Positions 34,372 through 46,120 of a stretch of DNA of 64,000 bases are shown here, piece by piece. A program made the translations under genes and the position numbers. The DNA is from Serratia liquefaciens ATCC 27592 (GTDB lineage Bacteria; Pseudomonadota; Gammaproteobacteria; Enterobacterales; Enterobacteriaceae). The DNA is taken from positions 2,542,001-2,606,000 of the forward strand of contig NC_021741.1 in assembly GCF_000422085.1 (NCBI RefSeq), written 5' to 3'. Numbering within the stretch: position 1 is the stretch's first letter; the number at the start of each line of letters is the position of its first letter. The notes under the pieces were generated by a model, which was given only the letters and a program-made list of their open reading frames with translations, had not been told where the DNA came from and ran no database searches.

Positions 34372-35646
34372 ATGGAAAAGCTATCCTACGCTTCAGAAAG
34401 CAGCACAACGGCCTGGGCCACCTATCTGCAACAAATCGACCGCGTTGCACCTTATCTCGGTGAGCTGTCGCGTTGGGTTGATACCCTGCGTCACCCTAAG
34501 CGTGCGCTGATCGTTGATATTCCTCTGCAGATGGACGACGGTTCAATCCGCCACTTCGAAGGTTTCCGCGTTCAGCACAACCTGTCGCGCGGCCCGGGTA
34601 AAGGCGGCATCCGTTACCACCCAGATGTTGATCTCGATGAGGTTATGGCGCTGTCAGCCTGGATGACCATCAAATGTGCGGCAGTTAACCTGCCTTACGG
34701 TGGCGCCAAGGGGGGGATCCGCGTCGATCCTTTCAAACTGTCTGAAGGCGAGCTGGAAAGATTGACCCGCCGCTACACCAGCGAAATCGGCTTTATCATC
34801 GGGCCACAGAAAGATATTCCCGCACCGGACGTCGGCACCAACTCCAAAGTGATGGCCTGGATGATGGATACCTACTCCATGAACCACGGCACTACCATCA
34901 CCGGCGTTGTCACCGGTAAGCCTATCCACCTGGGCGGCTCTCTGGGCCGTGAAAAAGCGACTGGCCGTGGCGTGTTCGTGACCGGTTGTGAAGTGGCCAA
35001 ACGTTTGGGCGTACAGCTTGAAGGTGCCAAAGTGGCGGTACAGGGCTTTGGTAACGTGGGCAGCGAAGCGGCTCGTCTGTTCGTCGGCATCGGCGCACGC
35101 GTAGTCGTGATCCAGGACCACTCAGCGACCCTGTCCAACCCGGATGGCATCGACCTGAACGCATTGACCGAATGGCAAGCCAAGAACAAGCAGATCGCTG
35201 GCTTCCCTGGCGCTAAAGAAATCGAAAGCGAAGCTTTCTGGTCCGTCGACATGGACATCCTGATCCCAGCCGCCCTGGAAGGTCAGATCACCCGTCAACG
35301 TGCAGAAATCCTCAGCGCCAAGCTGGTACTGGAAGGGGCAAACGGCCCAACCTACCCAGATGCGGACGACGTTCTGCGTTCACGCAACATCACCGTAGTG
35401 CCTGACGTTATCTGTAACGCCGGCGGCGTGACCGTCAGTTACTTCGAGTGGGTACAGGACATGGCCAGCTACTTCTGGAGCGAAAGCGAAATCAACGAGC
35501 GTATGGACAAGATCATGACCGACGCTATGGTTCACGTTTGGAACAAGTCCGAAGAGAAGAAATGCAGCCTGCGCACCGCGGCCTATATCGTCGCCTGTGA
35601 GCGTATCCTGACCGCACGTAAAGAGCGTGGCATTTACCCAGGTTAA
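34372..35646 (+). CDS. Glutamate dehydrogenase (424-residue class)
   Basis: Interconverts glutamate and 2-oxoglutarate plus ammonia. The dimerisation domain has [39 protein letters not shown] with the catalytic Lys near residues 88-118, and the Rossmann domain has [14 protein letters not shown] near 220. The length matches the small, usually NAD-linked, RocG/GudB class rather than E. coli GdhA (447), suggesting a catabolic role; cofactor use is not certain. ATG 34372 lies after AAAGG; a TTG two codons earlier is in frame. Its codon use is typical of a highly expressed gene. Confidence 0.92.
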   Translation: MEKLSYASESSTTAWATYLQQIDRVAPYLGELSRWVDTLRHPKRALIVDIPLQMDDGSIRHFEGFRVQHNLSRGPGKGGIRYHPDVDLDEVMALSAWMTIKCAAVNLPYGGAKGGIRVDPFKLSEGELERLTRRYTSEIGFIIGPQKDIPAPDVGTNSKVMAWMMDTYSMNHGTTITGVVTGKPIHLGGSLGREKATGRGVFVTGCEVAKRLGVQLEGAKVAVQGFGNVGSEAARLFVGIGARVVVIQDHSATLSNPDGIDLNALTEWQAKNKQIAGFPGAKEIESEAFWSVDMDILIPAALEGQITRQRAEILSAKLVLEGANGPTYPDADDVLRSRNITVVPDVICNAGGVTVSYFEWVQDMASYFWSESEINERMDKIMTDAMVHVWNKSEEKKCSLRTAAYIVACERILTARKERGIYPG

Positions 35647-35656
35647 TGCGTTATCC

Positions 35657-35683
35657 ATCCCGGCTTGCACTGCAGGCCGGGAT
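35657..35683 (+). terminator. Hairpin after glutamate dehydrogenase
   Basis: ATCCCGGC (35657-35664) pairs with GCCGGGAT (35676-35683), with a further TGC/GCA pairing inside. Only a short T-run follows (CATTTC), so efficiency is uncertain. It lies between convergent genes. Confidence 0.5.
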
Positions 35684-35702
35684 CATTTCAAAATATCCCC
35701 TT

Positions 35703-37241
35703 CTAACGCAGCAACCTTTTCAACACCTTTCCGGTGCTGGTCATCGGTAACCGCTCGACAAACTCCACGATACGCGGATATTTAAACGCCGCCAGTCGCT
35801 CTTTGGTCCAGGTAATCAAGGCTTCTTCCGTTACCGCCTCGTCCAGATCTTTCAACACCACCACCGCTTTAATTTCCTCTCCCAGCGATGGATGTGGCAC
35901 CCCGATCACCGCCACAAACGAAACCGCCGGGTGGCGAATCATCAGTTCTTCCACTTCTCGCGGATAAACGTTAAAGCCGCCCCGGATAATCACGTCTTTC
36001 GACCTGTCGACGATAAAATAAAACCCATCGGCGTCGCGCCGTGCCAGATCGCCGGTTCTAAACCAGCCGTTTTCCAGAACCTCTGCCGTGGCCTCCGGGC
36101 GATTAAGATAACCTTTCATCACGTTGTGACCGCGCACCGCTAACTCACCGACCTGATCGATCTCCGTTATCGTTTTGCCGGTGACATCAACCAGCCGGAC
36201 TTCAACGCCCCAGATCGGTTGGCCGATAGACCCCACTTTGTTGACGCGTCCTGGGTGATTGAAGGTAGCTACCGGGCTGGTTTCCGACAGCCCGTACCCC
36301 TCCAGAATGTTAACGCCGAAACGACGGGCAAAATCTTCAATGATTTGCACCGGCAAACTGGCCCCGCCGGAGACCGCCATGCGTAAATTTTTGCGCAACA
36401 GCGCCAGATCTACACTGTCGTCCAACGCGTTCAGCAGTGCCCAATACATGGTAGGTACGCCGGCGAAAAAAGTGATGGCGTGCTTTTGCATCAGCGAGAT
36501 AGCCAGCTTTGCATCAAAACGGGGCACCAGCACCAGCGTTGCTCCCAAGGCGAAGCCGGCATTCATCTGGACGGTTGAGCCGAAAGTATGGAACAGCGGC
36601 AGCGTTACCAAATGGCGATCGGGGCGTTCAACCGAGCTATTGAATAACTGCACCGAACCCAGCGCATTCAACACCAGGTTGGAATGGGTCAACTCCGCTC
36701 CTTTGGCACGGCCGGTGGTTCCGCTGGTGTAAAGGATCACTGCGGTGTCGGACTCCAGGGTGCTGGCGCTGTCAAAATCGGTAGGTTGCTGGCGAATGGC
36801 CTGGCTGAAGCGGTCACCGCTCAGCGGCAGGCTGTCACCGATAATAATAAAGTCGCGGCACGGTTGCGTAGCATCGAACGCGATTTTTGCCTCTTGCCCC
36901 AAGGTTAATCCATGGCCCCCTTCAAAACAAAAGAAGGCCACCGCCTGCGAATCCTGCAGGTAGTATTCAAACTCCCCCGCCTTCAGCAAGGTATTTAACG
37001 GCACCACCACCGCACCCGCTTTGAGAATGCCGAAGTAAATCGCCGGAAACTCCCAACGGTTTGGGCAGGCCAACGCCACCCGCTCCCCCGGTTTCACGCC
37101 CCGAACCCTCAGCAGATGGGCAACCTGATTGGCGAGCTGATCGAGTTCGCCATAGCTAAGCTGGAATTCGTCCTGAACCAGCGCCAGACGATCGGGGAAA
37201 GTACGCGCACTCTCTTCAAGCAATGTGGCCAAATTAAGCAT
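35703..37241 (-). CDS. Acyl-CoA synthetase, long-chain fatty-acid CoA ligase type
   Basis: A 512-residue AMP-forming ligase of the ANL family. The adenylate loop VILYTSGTTGRAKGAELTHSN is near residue 169, GYGLSETSPV near 315, GWFRTGDLARRDADGF near 390, and the catalytic Lys in MTSTGKVLKRL at the extreme C-terminus. Domain layout and size fit medium or long-chain acyl or aryl-acid CoA ligases; the specific acid cannot be read from the sequence. Single gene, convergent with glutamate dehydrogenase. Confidence 0.88.
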   Translation of the reverse strand: MLNLATLLEESARTFPDRLALVQDEFQLSYGELDQLANQVAHLLRVRGVKPGERVALACPNRWEFPAIYFGILKAGAVVVPLNTLLKAGEFEYYLQDSQAVAFFCFEGGHGLTLGQEAKIAFDATQPCRDFIIIGDSLPLSGDRFSQAIRQQPTDFDSASTLESDTAVILYTSGTTGRAKGAELTHSNLVLNALGSVQLFNSSVERPDRHLVTLPLFHTFGSTVQMNAGFALGATLVLVPRFDAKLAISLMQKHAITFFAGVPTMYWALLNALDDSVDLALLRKNLRMAVSGGASLPVQIIEDFARRFGVNILEGYGLSETSPVATFNHPGRVNKVGSIGQPIWGVEVRLVDVTGKTITEIDQVGELAVRGHNVMKGYLNRPEATAEVLENGWFRTGDLARRDADGFYFIVDRSKDVIIRGGFNVYPREVEELMIRHPAVSFVAVIGVPHPSLGEEIKAVVVLKDLDEAVTEEALITWTKERLAAFKYPRIVEFVERLPMTSTGKVLKRLLR

Positions 37242-37437
37242 ATGGGGGTCTCATGAGCAGAAACCGGGAAGCCCGGTCAGTCGATAATTGAGATACTGCG
37301 CCACCTCATTGAGGTTGATCTCCCTGAACCGCCTCCGGCGGTAAAATCAGTATAGATGCACCTACGCCAGAAGCAGGTTCGCGTTCCACACACCGGTAGG
37401 CTATATGTTAGGGATTATTCCTCCCGGAGATCCCCGT

Positions 37438-38007
37438 ATGAGCAAGAAAAAGATCCTGATGCTGGTTGGTGATTACGCTGAAGATTATGAAACCATGGTG
37501 CCCTTTCAGGCATTGCAGATGATTGGCCATCAGGTGGACGCCGTCTGCCCGGACAAGGCCAAGGGTGATTACATCATGACGGCAATCCATGATTTCGACG
37601 GCGCGCAGACCTACAGTGAAAAACCTGGCCACCGTTTCACTCTGAATGCCGACTTTGCCGCGGCAAAAGAAGAAGACTACGACGCGCTGTTGATCCCCGG
37701 CGGCAGAGCGCCCGAGTATCTGCGCCTGAACCCGCAGGTGATCAAGCTGGTACAGGCTTTTGACGCCGCACGCAAACCCATCGCCGCGGTGTGTCACGGC
37801 CCGCAGCTGTTGGCCGCCGCCGGGGTGTTGAAAGGCAGAACCTGCAGCGCCTATCCGGCCTGCGCCCCGGAAGTGCAGCTGGCCGGTGGCCACTTTGCGG
37901 ATATCGGTATCGATCAGGCCCATGTTGACGGCAATCTGGTGACCGCCCCTGCCTGGCCGGCGCATCCACAATGGCTGGCGAAATTTGCCGAGCTACTGGC
38001 ACAGTAA
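37438..38007 (+). CDS. DJ-1/PfpI family protein
   Basis: A 189-residue single-domain DJ-1/PfpI protein, the second in the window after Hch[19 protein letters not shown] starts the fold, [16 protein letters not shown] is near residue 78, and the elbow Cys is in AVCHGPQLL near 118. The family includes glyoxalase III, deglycase-like and chaperone activities; I cannot choose. ATG 37438 has GGAGA upstream and replaces the longer frame from 37405. Confidence 0.85.
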   Translation: MSKKKILMLVGDYAEDYETMVPFQALQMIGHQVDAVCPDKAKGDYIMTAIHDFDGAQTYSEKPGHRFTLNADFAAAKEEDYDALLIPGGRAPEYLRLNPQVIKLVQAFDAARKPIAAVCHGPQLLAAAGVLKGRTCSAYPACAPEVQLAGGHFADIGIDQAHVDGNLVTAPAWPAHPQWLAKFAELLAQ

Positions 38008-38017
38008 CTCCGTTAAA

Positions 38018-38042
38018 AGGCCCGCAATTTCTTTGCGGGCCT
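38018..38042 (-). terminator. Intrinsic terminator for the 38098 gene
   Basis: AGGCCCGCAA (38018-38027) and TTGCGGGCCT (38033-38042) form a 10-bp stem with a 5-base loop. On the minus strand TTTT follows, so it best terminates the leftward gene; on the plus strand it may also stop the DJ-1 transcript. Confidence 0.75.
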
Positions 38043-38097
38043 GAAACTGTATTCGGCGCGATGAGTTAACTCATCCAATATTGGGAATATCGCGATA

Positions 38098-38475
38098 TCA
38101 TTTTAATTGTTCAATCAGAAAGTGGATGTCGTAAAGCCAGCGTTTGGCCCGTGCGGATCGCACCAGCATATAAACATACAATGGCCGGATCCTTTCCATT
38201 TCAAGATCCCAGTGATTCGCGCGACGATTTGATGAGGAGAACAATAACGCCGACTTTGACTCCTGACGAAAATACAGCTCATGATTGTAATTGCTGCTGT
38301 CGATGAGAAAGGCGTCGAAATAGCCACGCATCAGCGTTTCCGACATTGGCAAGGAGAGGTGCAGCTCTTTGTTTATTTCCGTATTGAGAGTAACGGCAAC
38401 TCCCTTTTTAAGCAGGCTGGGTGAATTATAGCGATCAATCACTGAAATGACCTGTTGCTGAATATCACTTTCCAT
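38098..38475 (-). CDS. Protein of unknown function, 125 residues
   Basis: I do not recognise it with confidence. It is a soluble, helix-rich small protein (IQQQVISVIDRYNSPSLLKKG, then YFDAFLID, then YVYMLVRSARAKRWLYDIHFLIEQL), without signal peptide, Cys pairs or obvious catalytic motif. The length and N-terminal layout recall the DUF1493 group of small enterobacterial proteins, but that is only a suggestion. It has its own terminator and lies alone between the DJ-1 gene and the efflux operon. Confidence 0.6.
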   Translation of the reverse strand: MESDIQQQVISVIDRYNSPSLLKKGVAVTLNTEINKELHLSLPMSETLMRGYFDAFLIDSSNYNHELYFRQESKSALLFSSSNRRANHWDLEMERIRPLYVYMLVRSARAKRWLYDIHFLIEQLK

Positions 38476-38657
38476 TTCAACCTCAATATATTTGGCCGCG
38501 GGGATGATGCGATATTATTCAGACCCTGCTGATTGTGGCGAGTTCTCCATCGTCTGGTCATTTTCCCTTTCTTTACACTTCCACCACAGAATGAATATAA
38601 AAAAACGCAGCGCGCTATCACCACACTGCGTAATTTAATTATTGCCTGGGCTAAATC

Positions 38658-40112
38658 TTATTGGTTTAAAGATCTATTGTTGGCAACCACGCCATCGCCC
38701 TGCTTTTCTGCCGCGATACCCCCGCCCAGCACTTTATACAGAGTAATCAGGTTCTGATATTCGGTTTGGCGAGCAGCAATCAGCGACTGCTGGGCGGTAT
38801 ATAGCGTTCGCTGCGCGTCCAACATCACCAGATAGGTATCCACCCCATGGCGGTAACGCAGCTCCGCCAGGCGATAATATTCCTGCGAGGCCGCCACATA
38901 GCCGGTTTGCGCCGCTAACTGTTCCTGAATTGTGCCCTTGCGTGCCAACGCATCGGCCGTTTCCTGGAATGCCGTCTGCACCGCTTTTTCATAGGTGGCG
39001 ACGTAGAGGTCTTTCTGCGCCTTGGTGTAATTCAACTGCGCCGTATTATAGCCACCGGTAAAGATCGGCAGGCTGATGCTCGGTGCGAACGACCAAACGC
39101 CCGCCCCCTGACTAAACAGGGATGAAAGTTCTCCACTGCCCACTCCGCCGCTGGCGGTCAGGCTGATAGACGGGAAGAACGCCGCTCTGGCAGAACCGAT
39201 ATTGGCATTGGCAGCCTTCAGGTTATGCTCGGCCTCCAGCACGTCCGGGCGGTTCAGCAGCACCTGCGACGACACATTGGCCGGTATATCTTTCATGATG
39301 CCAGACAACGCTTCGATCCCATCAGGCAACAGGCTCTCCGGCACGCTTTGCCCGACCACCAGATCCAGCGCATTTTTCGCCTGCGCCGCGCTGGTGGAGT
39401 AGCTGGCCACGTCCGAACGCGCCTGCTGATAGACCGTCTCCGCCGACGCCACGTCAACCATCGACAAAATACCGTTTTGCTGATTCTTGCGCGTTACCGC
39501 CAACGACTGTTTGGCACTTTCCATGGTGCCTTTGGCGGCGGCCAGATTGCTGCGTGCGGCCGCCACATTTACCCAGTCGGTCACGGTGTCGGCAATCAGC
39601 GCCAAACGGGTACTTTTCGCCGCTTCGGACTCCGCCAAATAGCTCTCGAATTTAGCGCGAGTCAGGCTGCGATTTTTGCCAAACAGATCCAGCTCGAAAG
39701 AACTGGTGCTTGCCGTCGCTTCGTAACTTTGGCTGATCGCCGTGGCATTGCCATTACCGGTCAATGCCCGGCCACGACTGCCGTCCACTCCGGCATTGAT
39801 GGTAGGAAACAGATCGGCACGTTGCTCACCGTAGAGCGCCCGGGCAGATTCGATGTTGGCAATGGCCTCGCGCAAATCGCGACTGCTGCTCAGCCCCATC
39901 TCAACCACCTGCCGTAACCGGCTATCGACCACATAGTCACGCCATGGGATGTCCGGATAGCTTAATGACAATTTACCCGAGGGCGCAGTATAAGCGGCCC
40001 CTTGCGGCAGCGTTGAGGGCACCGGCGCCTGCGGGCGTTGATAGTCCGGATCCAGCGAGATACACCCCGCCAGCACCAGCGGAAAGGTCAAAGTGATTAA
40101 ACGTTGCAGCAC
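38658..40112 (-). CDS. Outer-membrane efflux channel lipoprotein (OprM/NodT family)
   Basis: A 484-residue TolC-like channel. The lipobox LVLAGC near residue 12-17 marks lipid attachment. The family blocks DPDYQRPQAP and two homologous halves with long helices follow, including LLNRPDVLEAEHNLKAANANIGSARAAFFPSISL near 285. It closes the tripartite RND system, completing a path across the outer membrane. It begins one base after the RND pump stop, so the three genes are one transcript. Confidence 0.92.
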   Translation of the reverse strand: MLQRLITLTFPLVLAGCISLDPDYQRPQAPVPSTLPQGAAYTAPSGKLSLSYPDIPWRDYVVDSRLRQVVEMGLSSSRDLREAIANIESARALYGEQRADLFPTINAGVDGSRGRALTGNGNATAISQSYEATASTSSFELDLFGKNRSLTRAKFESYLAESEAAKSTRLALIADTVTDWVNVAAARSNLAAAKGTMESAKQSLAVTRKNQQNGILSMVDVASAETVYQQARSDVASYSTSAAQAKNALDLVVGQSVPESLLPDGIEALSGIMKDIPANVSSQVLLNRPDVLEAEHNLKAANANIGSARAAFFPSISLTASGGVGSGELSSLFSQGAGVWSFAPSISLPIFTGGYNTAQLNYTKAQKDLYVATYEKAVQTAFQETADALARKGTIQEQLAAQTGYVAASQEYYRLAELRYRHGVDTYLVMLDAQRTLYTAQQSLIAARQTEYQNLITLYKVLGGGIAAEKQGDGVVANNRSLNQ

Positions 40113-40113
40113 G

Positions 40114-43100
40114 TTATTCTCCTGCCTGCGGCGCAGTGTTTTCTGTTGGTTTGGCGGAGGTTGTTTTGCGTGAAAACATCCGGCGTACCAATACGTAGAA
40201 CAAAGGAACGAAGAAGATTGCCAGTAATGTCGCCGTAATGGTGCCGCCGATGATCCCGGTACCTATGGCGATCCGGCTGTTGGCCCCGGCGCCGCTGGAA
40301 ACCGCCAAGGGCAATACGCCGGCGCTGAATGCCAGAGAGGTCATCAGAATAGGACGCAGGCGCATACGGGAAGCCTCAACGGCGGCGGCGATCAAGGCTT
40401 CGCCGCGCTGGTAATTTTCTTCGGCGAATTCAACGATCAGAATGGCGTTCTTGGCTGACAGGCCGATGATGGTTAATAGCGCCACCTGGAAATAAATGTC
40501 GTTTTCCAGCCCGCGCAGCGTGATGGCCAGCAGGGATCCCACCACGCCCATCGGCACCACCATCATCACGGCAAACGGGATTGACCAGCTCTCATACAGC
40601 GCCGCCAGGCACAGGAACACCACTACCAACGAAATGGCATACAACGATGCCGCCTGCCCGCTGGTCAGGCGTTCCTGATATGACAACCCGCTCCAGGAGA
40701 AGCTGCTGGCGGAAGAGAACTGTGATGCCAGTTTTTCCATCTCGTCCATTGCCGTGCCTGAACTGGTACCGGGCGCGCCCTCGCCGGTGATTTCAAACGA
40801 GGACAGTCCGTTATAACGCGACAGGTTTTCCGGCCCGTAAATCCAATGTGAAGAGGCAAAGGCAGAGAACGGCGTCATGCTGGTCGTGCTGCTGGAGGTG
40901 CCGCGAACAAACCACTTATCGAGATCCTCCGGCTTTGACCGATACTCGACGTCACCCTGCATATAGACCTTTTTCACCCGGTTACGGTCGATAAAGTCGT
41001 TGATGTAGGTGCTGCCGAACGCGCTGGTGAGCGTGCTGCTGACGTCGCCGGCGCTCAGGCCCAGCGCCTGCAGTTTGTCGTTGTCGATGTCTACCTGCAG
41101 CTGTGGCGTATCCGGCAGGGTGTTGGCGCGCACCGCGCTCAGACTCGGGTTTTTCCCGGCGGCGGCGATGATCTGGTCACGCATCACTTGCAACTCCGCA
41201 CGGGTGGTAGCCCCTTTAGCCTGCAGTTCGAAGGTGAAACCGTCGGACTGGCCGAAACCGTCGATCGCCGGTGGGCTCATCGAGAACACTTGGGCATCGC
41301 GAATAGTGGCAAAGTGCGCCATTGCGCGTTTGGCAATGGCATCGGCGGTGTTGGCACTGCCGGGCCGCTGGCTCCAGTCCTTGAGACTGACGAAGGCCAT
41401 ACCGGCGTTTTGCCCGCTGCCGCTGAAACCAAAACCATTGATGGTGAAAATGGTGCTGACGTTGGCCTTCTCGTCGGTGAGGAAGTAATCTTTTACCGCG
41501 TCGCTGACCGCCGATGTCCTGGCATCGGTCGCGCCAGCAGGCAAGGTGTATTGCACCATCACCACGCCCTGATCTTCATTGGGCAAGAAGCCGGTCGGCA
41601 GCCGCATATACATCACGGCGGCGGCAATCAGCAACAGACCATACAGCAGCAGATAGCGCATTGGGCTGTGTATCACCCGGGCGACCTTATCGGCGTATTT
41701 CTCCTGCAGACGGTTATAGCCACGGTTAAATTTACCCAGCAGGCCCTTATCGGTCAGATCGTCATGAGCTGGTTTGAGCAAAGTGGCACACAATGCCGGT
41801 GCCAGCGTCAGCGCCAGGATCACCGACAGCACCATCGACGCCACGATGGTAACGGAGAACTGACGGTAGATAACCCCGGTGGAGCCGCCAAAGAACGCCA
41901 TCGGCAGGAACACCGCCGACAGCACCATGGCGATACCGACCAGAGCCCCGGTGATCTCCTTCATCGATTTTTCCGTCGCCTCACGCGGCGGCAGCTTCTC
42001 TTCCCGCATCACGCGCTCGACGTTTTCCACCACCACAATGGCATCATCCACCAATAGACCGATCGCCAGCACCATGCCAAACAGCGTCAGGGTATTGATC
42101 GAATAGCCGAAGGCGGCAAGCACGCCAAAGGTGCCCAACAGCACCACCGGCACGGTAATGGTCGGGATCAGCGTAGTACGCAGGTTTTGCAGGAACACAA
42201 ACATCACGATCACCACCAACACCACCGCCTCTATCAGCGTTTTCACCACCTCTTCGATCGAGATATTAATAAAATCGGTGCTGTCTTTCGGGTAGGCCAC
42301 CTTGTAACCGTTCGGCATTGAAGTCTGATATTCCGCCACTTTGGCTTTGACCAGCTTGGCGGTGTTGAGCGCATTGGCACCGGCGGCCAGCTTGACCGCA
42401 ATCCCGGAGGCTGGATGGCCATTCAACCGGGCGCTGGAAGAGTAATCCTCGTTGCCCAACTCTACCCGCGCAACGTCGCCTAGGCGCACCAGTGCGCCGC
42501 TGCTGTCACTCTTGAGAATGATGTTGCGGAACTGCTCCGGCGTTTGCAGGCGCGACTGCGCTTTTACCGTGGCGGTCAGCTGCTGATCGGCACCGGACGG
42601 TAAATCGCCGACCTTACCGGCGGAAACCTGGGTATTTTGCGCTTCTATCGCCGTTGATACGTCGGAAGGCATCAGTGAAAAGGACGCTAGCTTGGTCGGG
42701 TCAAGCCAGATGCGCATGGCGTATTCCGATCCGAATACCTGCACATCGCCAACCCCTTCGATGCGCGACAGCGGATCCTGAATGTTGCTCACCAGATAGT
42801 CGGAAATGTCCGCCATGCTGGCCTTGTCGGTTTCGTCATACAGACCGACGATCAGCAAGAAGCTGCTCTGAGATTTTTTGACCGTAACCCCTTGCGCGGT
42901 GACCTCGGTAGGCAAACGGCTTTCCGCCTGCTGCACCTTGTTTTGCACCTGCACCTGCGCGATATCCGGATCGGTGCCCTGGTCGAAGGTGACATTAATG
43001 CTCACAGAACCGTCGGAGCTGCTGGTGGCTGAAAAGTAAAGCAGCCCGTCCAGCCCGGTAAGCTGCTGTTCGATGACCTGAGTAACGCTGTTTTCCAGCG

Positions 43101-43266
43101 TCTCGGCATCGGCACCCGGATAGGTGGCGGAGATGGAAATCTGCGGTGGGGAGACGTCCGGATATTGCGAAATGGGCAGCGAGTTGATCGACATCAGCCC
43201 ACACAGCATGATGATGATCGCAATCACCCAGGCGAAAACTGGTCGCCGAATAAAGAACTGCGCCAT
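40114..43266 (-). CDS. RND multidrug efflux pump, AcrB/MexF-type inner-membrane subunit
   Basis: A 1050-residue HAE1-family proton-driven exporter. MAQFFIRRPVFAWVIAIIIM starts the first helix, and the proton-relay Asp pair is in GLLVDDAIVVVENVERVMREE near residue 402. A Lys in the other half (LSAKNAILIVEFAEENY near 940) completes the relay. Periplasmic loops, GFLPNEDQGVVMVQYTLP near 565 and others, fit AcrB. Substrates cannot be predicted; homologues export dyes, antibiotics and bile acids. It follows the fusion protein by 2 bases. Confidence 0.95.
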   Translation of the reverse strand: MAQFFIRRPVFAWVIAIIIMLCGLMSINSLPISQYPDVSPPQISISATYPGADAETLENSVTQVIEQQLTGLDGLLYFSATSSSDGSVSINVTFDQGTDPDIAQVQVQNKVQQAESRLPTEVTAQGVTVKKSQSSFLLIVGLYDETDKASMADISDYLVSNIQDPLSRIEGVGDVQVFGSEYAMRIWLDPTKLASFSLMPSDVSTAIEAQNTQVSAGKVGDLPSGADQQLTATVKAQSRLQTPEQFRNIILKSDSSGALVRLGDVARVELGNEDYSSSARLNGHPASGIAVKLAAGANALNTAKLVKAKVAEYQTSMPNGYKVAYPKDSTDFINISIEEVVKTLIEAVVLVVIVMFVFLQNLRTTLIPTITVPVVLLGTFGVLAAFGYSINTLTLFGMVLAIGLLVDDAIVVVENVERVMREEKLPPREATEKSMKEITGALVGIAMVLSAVFLPMAFFGGSTGVIYRQFSVTIVASMVLSVILALTLAPALCATLLKPAHDDLTDKGLLGKFNRGYNRLQEKYADKVARVIHSPMRYLLLYGLLLIAAAVMYMRLPTGFLPNEDQGVVMVQYTLPAGATDARTSAVSDAVKDYFLTDEKANVSTIFTINGFGFSGSGQNAGMAFVSLKDWSQRPGSANTADAIAKRAMAHFATIRDAQVFSMSPPAIDGFGQSDGFTFELQAKGATTRAELQVMRDQIIAAAGKNPSLSAVRANTLPDTPQLQVDIDNDKLQALGLSAGDVSSTLTSAFGSTYINDFIDRNRVKKVYMQGDVEYRSKPEDLDKWFVRGTSSSTTSMTPFSAFASSHWIYGPENLSRYNGLSSFEITGEGAPGTSSGTAMDEMEKLASQFSSASSFSWSGLSYQERLTSGQAASLYAISLVVVFLCLAALYESWSIPFAVMMVVPMGVVGSLLAITLRGLENDIYFQVALLTIIGLSAKNAILIVEFAEENYQRGEALIAAAVEASRMRLRPILMTSLAFSAGVLPLAVSSGAGANSRIAIGTGIIGGTITATLLAIFFVPLFYVLVRRMFSRKTTSAKPTENTAPQAGE

Positions 43267-43268
43267 GG

Positions 43269-44411
43269 TTACTGCTCCCCGCCGTTAGCCGTCGGTTGTT
43301 TCACATCAACCGCTTTGACCTCAACGCCCGCAGCCACCTTATTGGTGCCTTCAACGATCAGACGGTCACCGGCATTCAGGCCCTTGCTGACCAGCCAGTT
43401 GCTGCCGATAACCTGTTCGGTAATGACCGTGCGTTGCTCCACTTTGTTTTGCGCGTTAACAACCAGCGCCGTGGCTTCGCCCTTGGCGTTACGGGTGATC
43501 CCCTGCTGAGGCGCCAAAATCCCCTTGGGATCGACGCCGTTGTCTACCGTGGCGTGAACATACATGCCGGGCAGCAATTCGTGCTCGGGATTAGGGAACA
43601 CCGCACGCAAGGTGACGGAGCCGGTCGACTCGTCTACCGCCACTTCCGTCAGCTCCAGTTTACCGGGGTGGGTATATGGCGTGCCGTCCTCGAGTTTGAT
43701 GGCTACCGGCGTGACATCGTCACGTTGCAGCGATGCCTGCTGTTTACGCAGTTTGAGCAATTGACTACTGGACTGAGTGAGATCGACATAAATCGGATCG
43801 AGCGCGCGAATGGTCGCCAGGGCGTCGGTCTGACTGGCGGTCACCAAAGCGCCCGGTGTCACAGAGGAAATGCCGATACGGCCGGAGATAGGCGCGCGCA
43901 CCTGAGTGTACGCGAGATTGATTTTGGCCGACTCCAAAGAGGCCTGATACTGTGCGACGGCGGCAACCGCCTCCAGATAGGTCGCCATGGCATCATCCGC
44001 ATCCTGTTTGGAAACGCCATTCTCTTTTACCAGTGCGGCGTAACGCTGCGCCTTCAGGCGGCTGGACTTCACGGTGGCCTCAGCGCTTTTCAACTGAGCG
44101 GCAGCCTGATCGTAGCTGGCCTGATAGGTTGCGGGGTCGATCTGATACAACACCTGCCCGGCCTTGACCTCGGCACCTTCGGTAAACAGGCGCTTTTTGA
44201 TAATGCCGTCCACCTGAGGACGAACGTCCGAGGTCATGGTGGCGTTCACGCGGCCGGTCAAATCGCTGCTCAGCGTTACCGGTTGAGCCTGCAGCGTCGC
44301 GACACCCACTTCTTGCACGCCACCGGCGCCGGCGGGTGCTCCACCGCTCTGGCCATCACAAGCGGCCAGCAATAACGACAGGCTGACAAGTAAAACCTTT
44401 TTCCTTTGCAT
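43269..44411 (-). CDS. RND efflux periplasmic adaptor (membrane fusion protein) lipoprotein
   Basis: A 380-residue AcrA-type adaptor. The lipobox LLLAAC is at residues 14-19. GRVNATMTSDVRPQVDGIIKKRLFTEGAEVKAGQVLYQIDPATYQ (near 52) and IRAPISGRIGISSVTPGALV (lipoyl halves near 63 and 170) flank a coiled-coil hairpin. First gene of the adaptor-pump-channel operon. A separate 9-bp-arm palindrome lies 14 bases upstream of its ATG. Confidence 0.94.
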   Translation of the reverse strand: MQRKKVLLVSLSLLLAACDGQSGGAPAGAGGVQEVGVATLQAQPVTLSSDLTGRVNATMTSDVRPQVDGIIKKRLFTEGAEVKAGQVLYQIDPATYQASYDQAAAQLKSAEATVKSSRLKAQRYAALVKENGVSKQDADDAMATYLEAVAAVAQYQASLESAKINLAYTQVRAPISGRIGISSVTPGALVTASQTDALATIRALDPIYVDLTQSSSQLLKLRKQQASLQRDDVTPVAIKLEDGTPYTHPGKLELTEVAVDESTGSVTLRAVFPNPEHELLPGMYVHATVDNGVDPKGILAPQQGITRNAKGEATALVVNAQNKVEQRTVITEQVIGSNWLVSKGLNAGDRLIVEGTNKVAAGVEVKAVDVKQPTANGGEQ

Positions 44412-44424
44412 CGACTATCTATCC

Positions 44425-44448
44425 TATTGAGAACGTTTATTCTCAATA
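44425..44448. promoter_or_regulatory. Palindrome in the adaptor promoter, candidate repressor site
   Basis: TATTGAGAA (44425-44433) and TTCTCAATA (44440-44448) are exact inverted copies separated by CGTTTA. The dyad lies 14 bases before the adaptor start. Its sequence differs from the AT-only dyad near the divergent TetR gene, so the RND operon may answer to a regulator encoded elsewhere. Confidence 0.65.
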
Positions 44449-44522
44449 TATAGAAAGCGCCGTTTTTAGTCTGACAGGGTTGCGTAAGGATTGCGTAAAA
44501 TTGCATCGCAGAGCATGAGGAG

Positions 44523-44553
44523 AACCGGTGCGCGCCTGCTTTACGCACCGGTT
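44523..44553 (-). terminator. Hairpin after the MFS exporter gene
   Basis: AACCGGTGCG (44523-44532) pairs with CGCACCGGTT (44544-44553) around an 11-base loop, starting 10 bases after the MFS stop on the minus strand. No T-run follows on that strand, so it may attenuate rather than end transcription into the RND genes. Confidence 0.45.
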
Positions 44554-44562
44554 TTGGCGGTT

Positions 44563-46077
<1,515 letters not shown>

Positions 46078-46095
46078 TTAGATGAGCTCACTTGT

Positions 46096-46118
46096 AATTA
46101 ATTAATCGAGTAATTAAT
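46096..46118. promoter_or_regulatory. AT-only dyad in the MFS-tetR gap, probable TetR operator
   Basis: ATTAATT (46097-46103) and AATTAAT (46112-46118) are inverted copies 8 bases apart inside a 43-base divergent gap. It abuts the first possible ATG of the TetR gene, so bound repressor would block both promoters. Confidence 0.6.
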
Positions 46119-46120
46119 AT

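Noticed and set aside
43296..44375. Plus-strand frame of 359 codons opposite the efflux adaptor
   Set aside because: Fully antisense to a well-conserved adaptor; no start signals.
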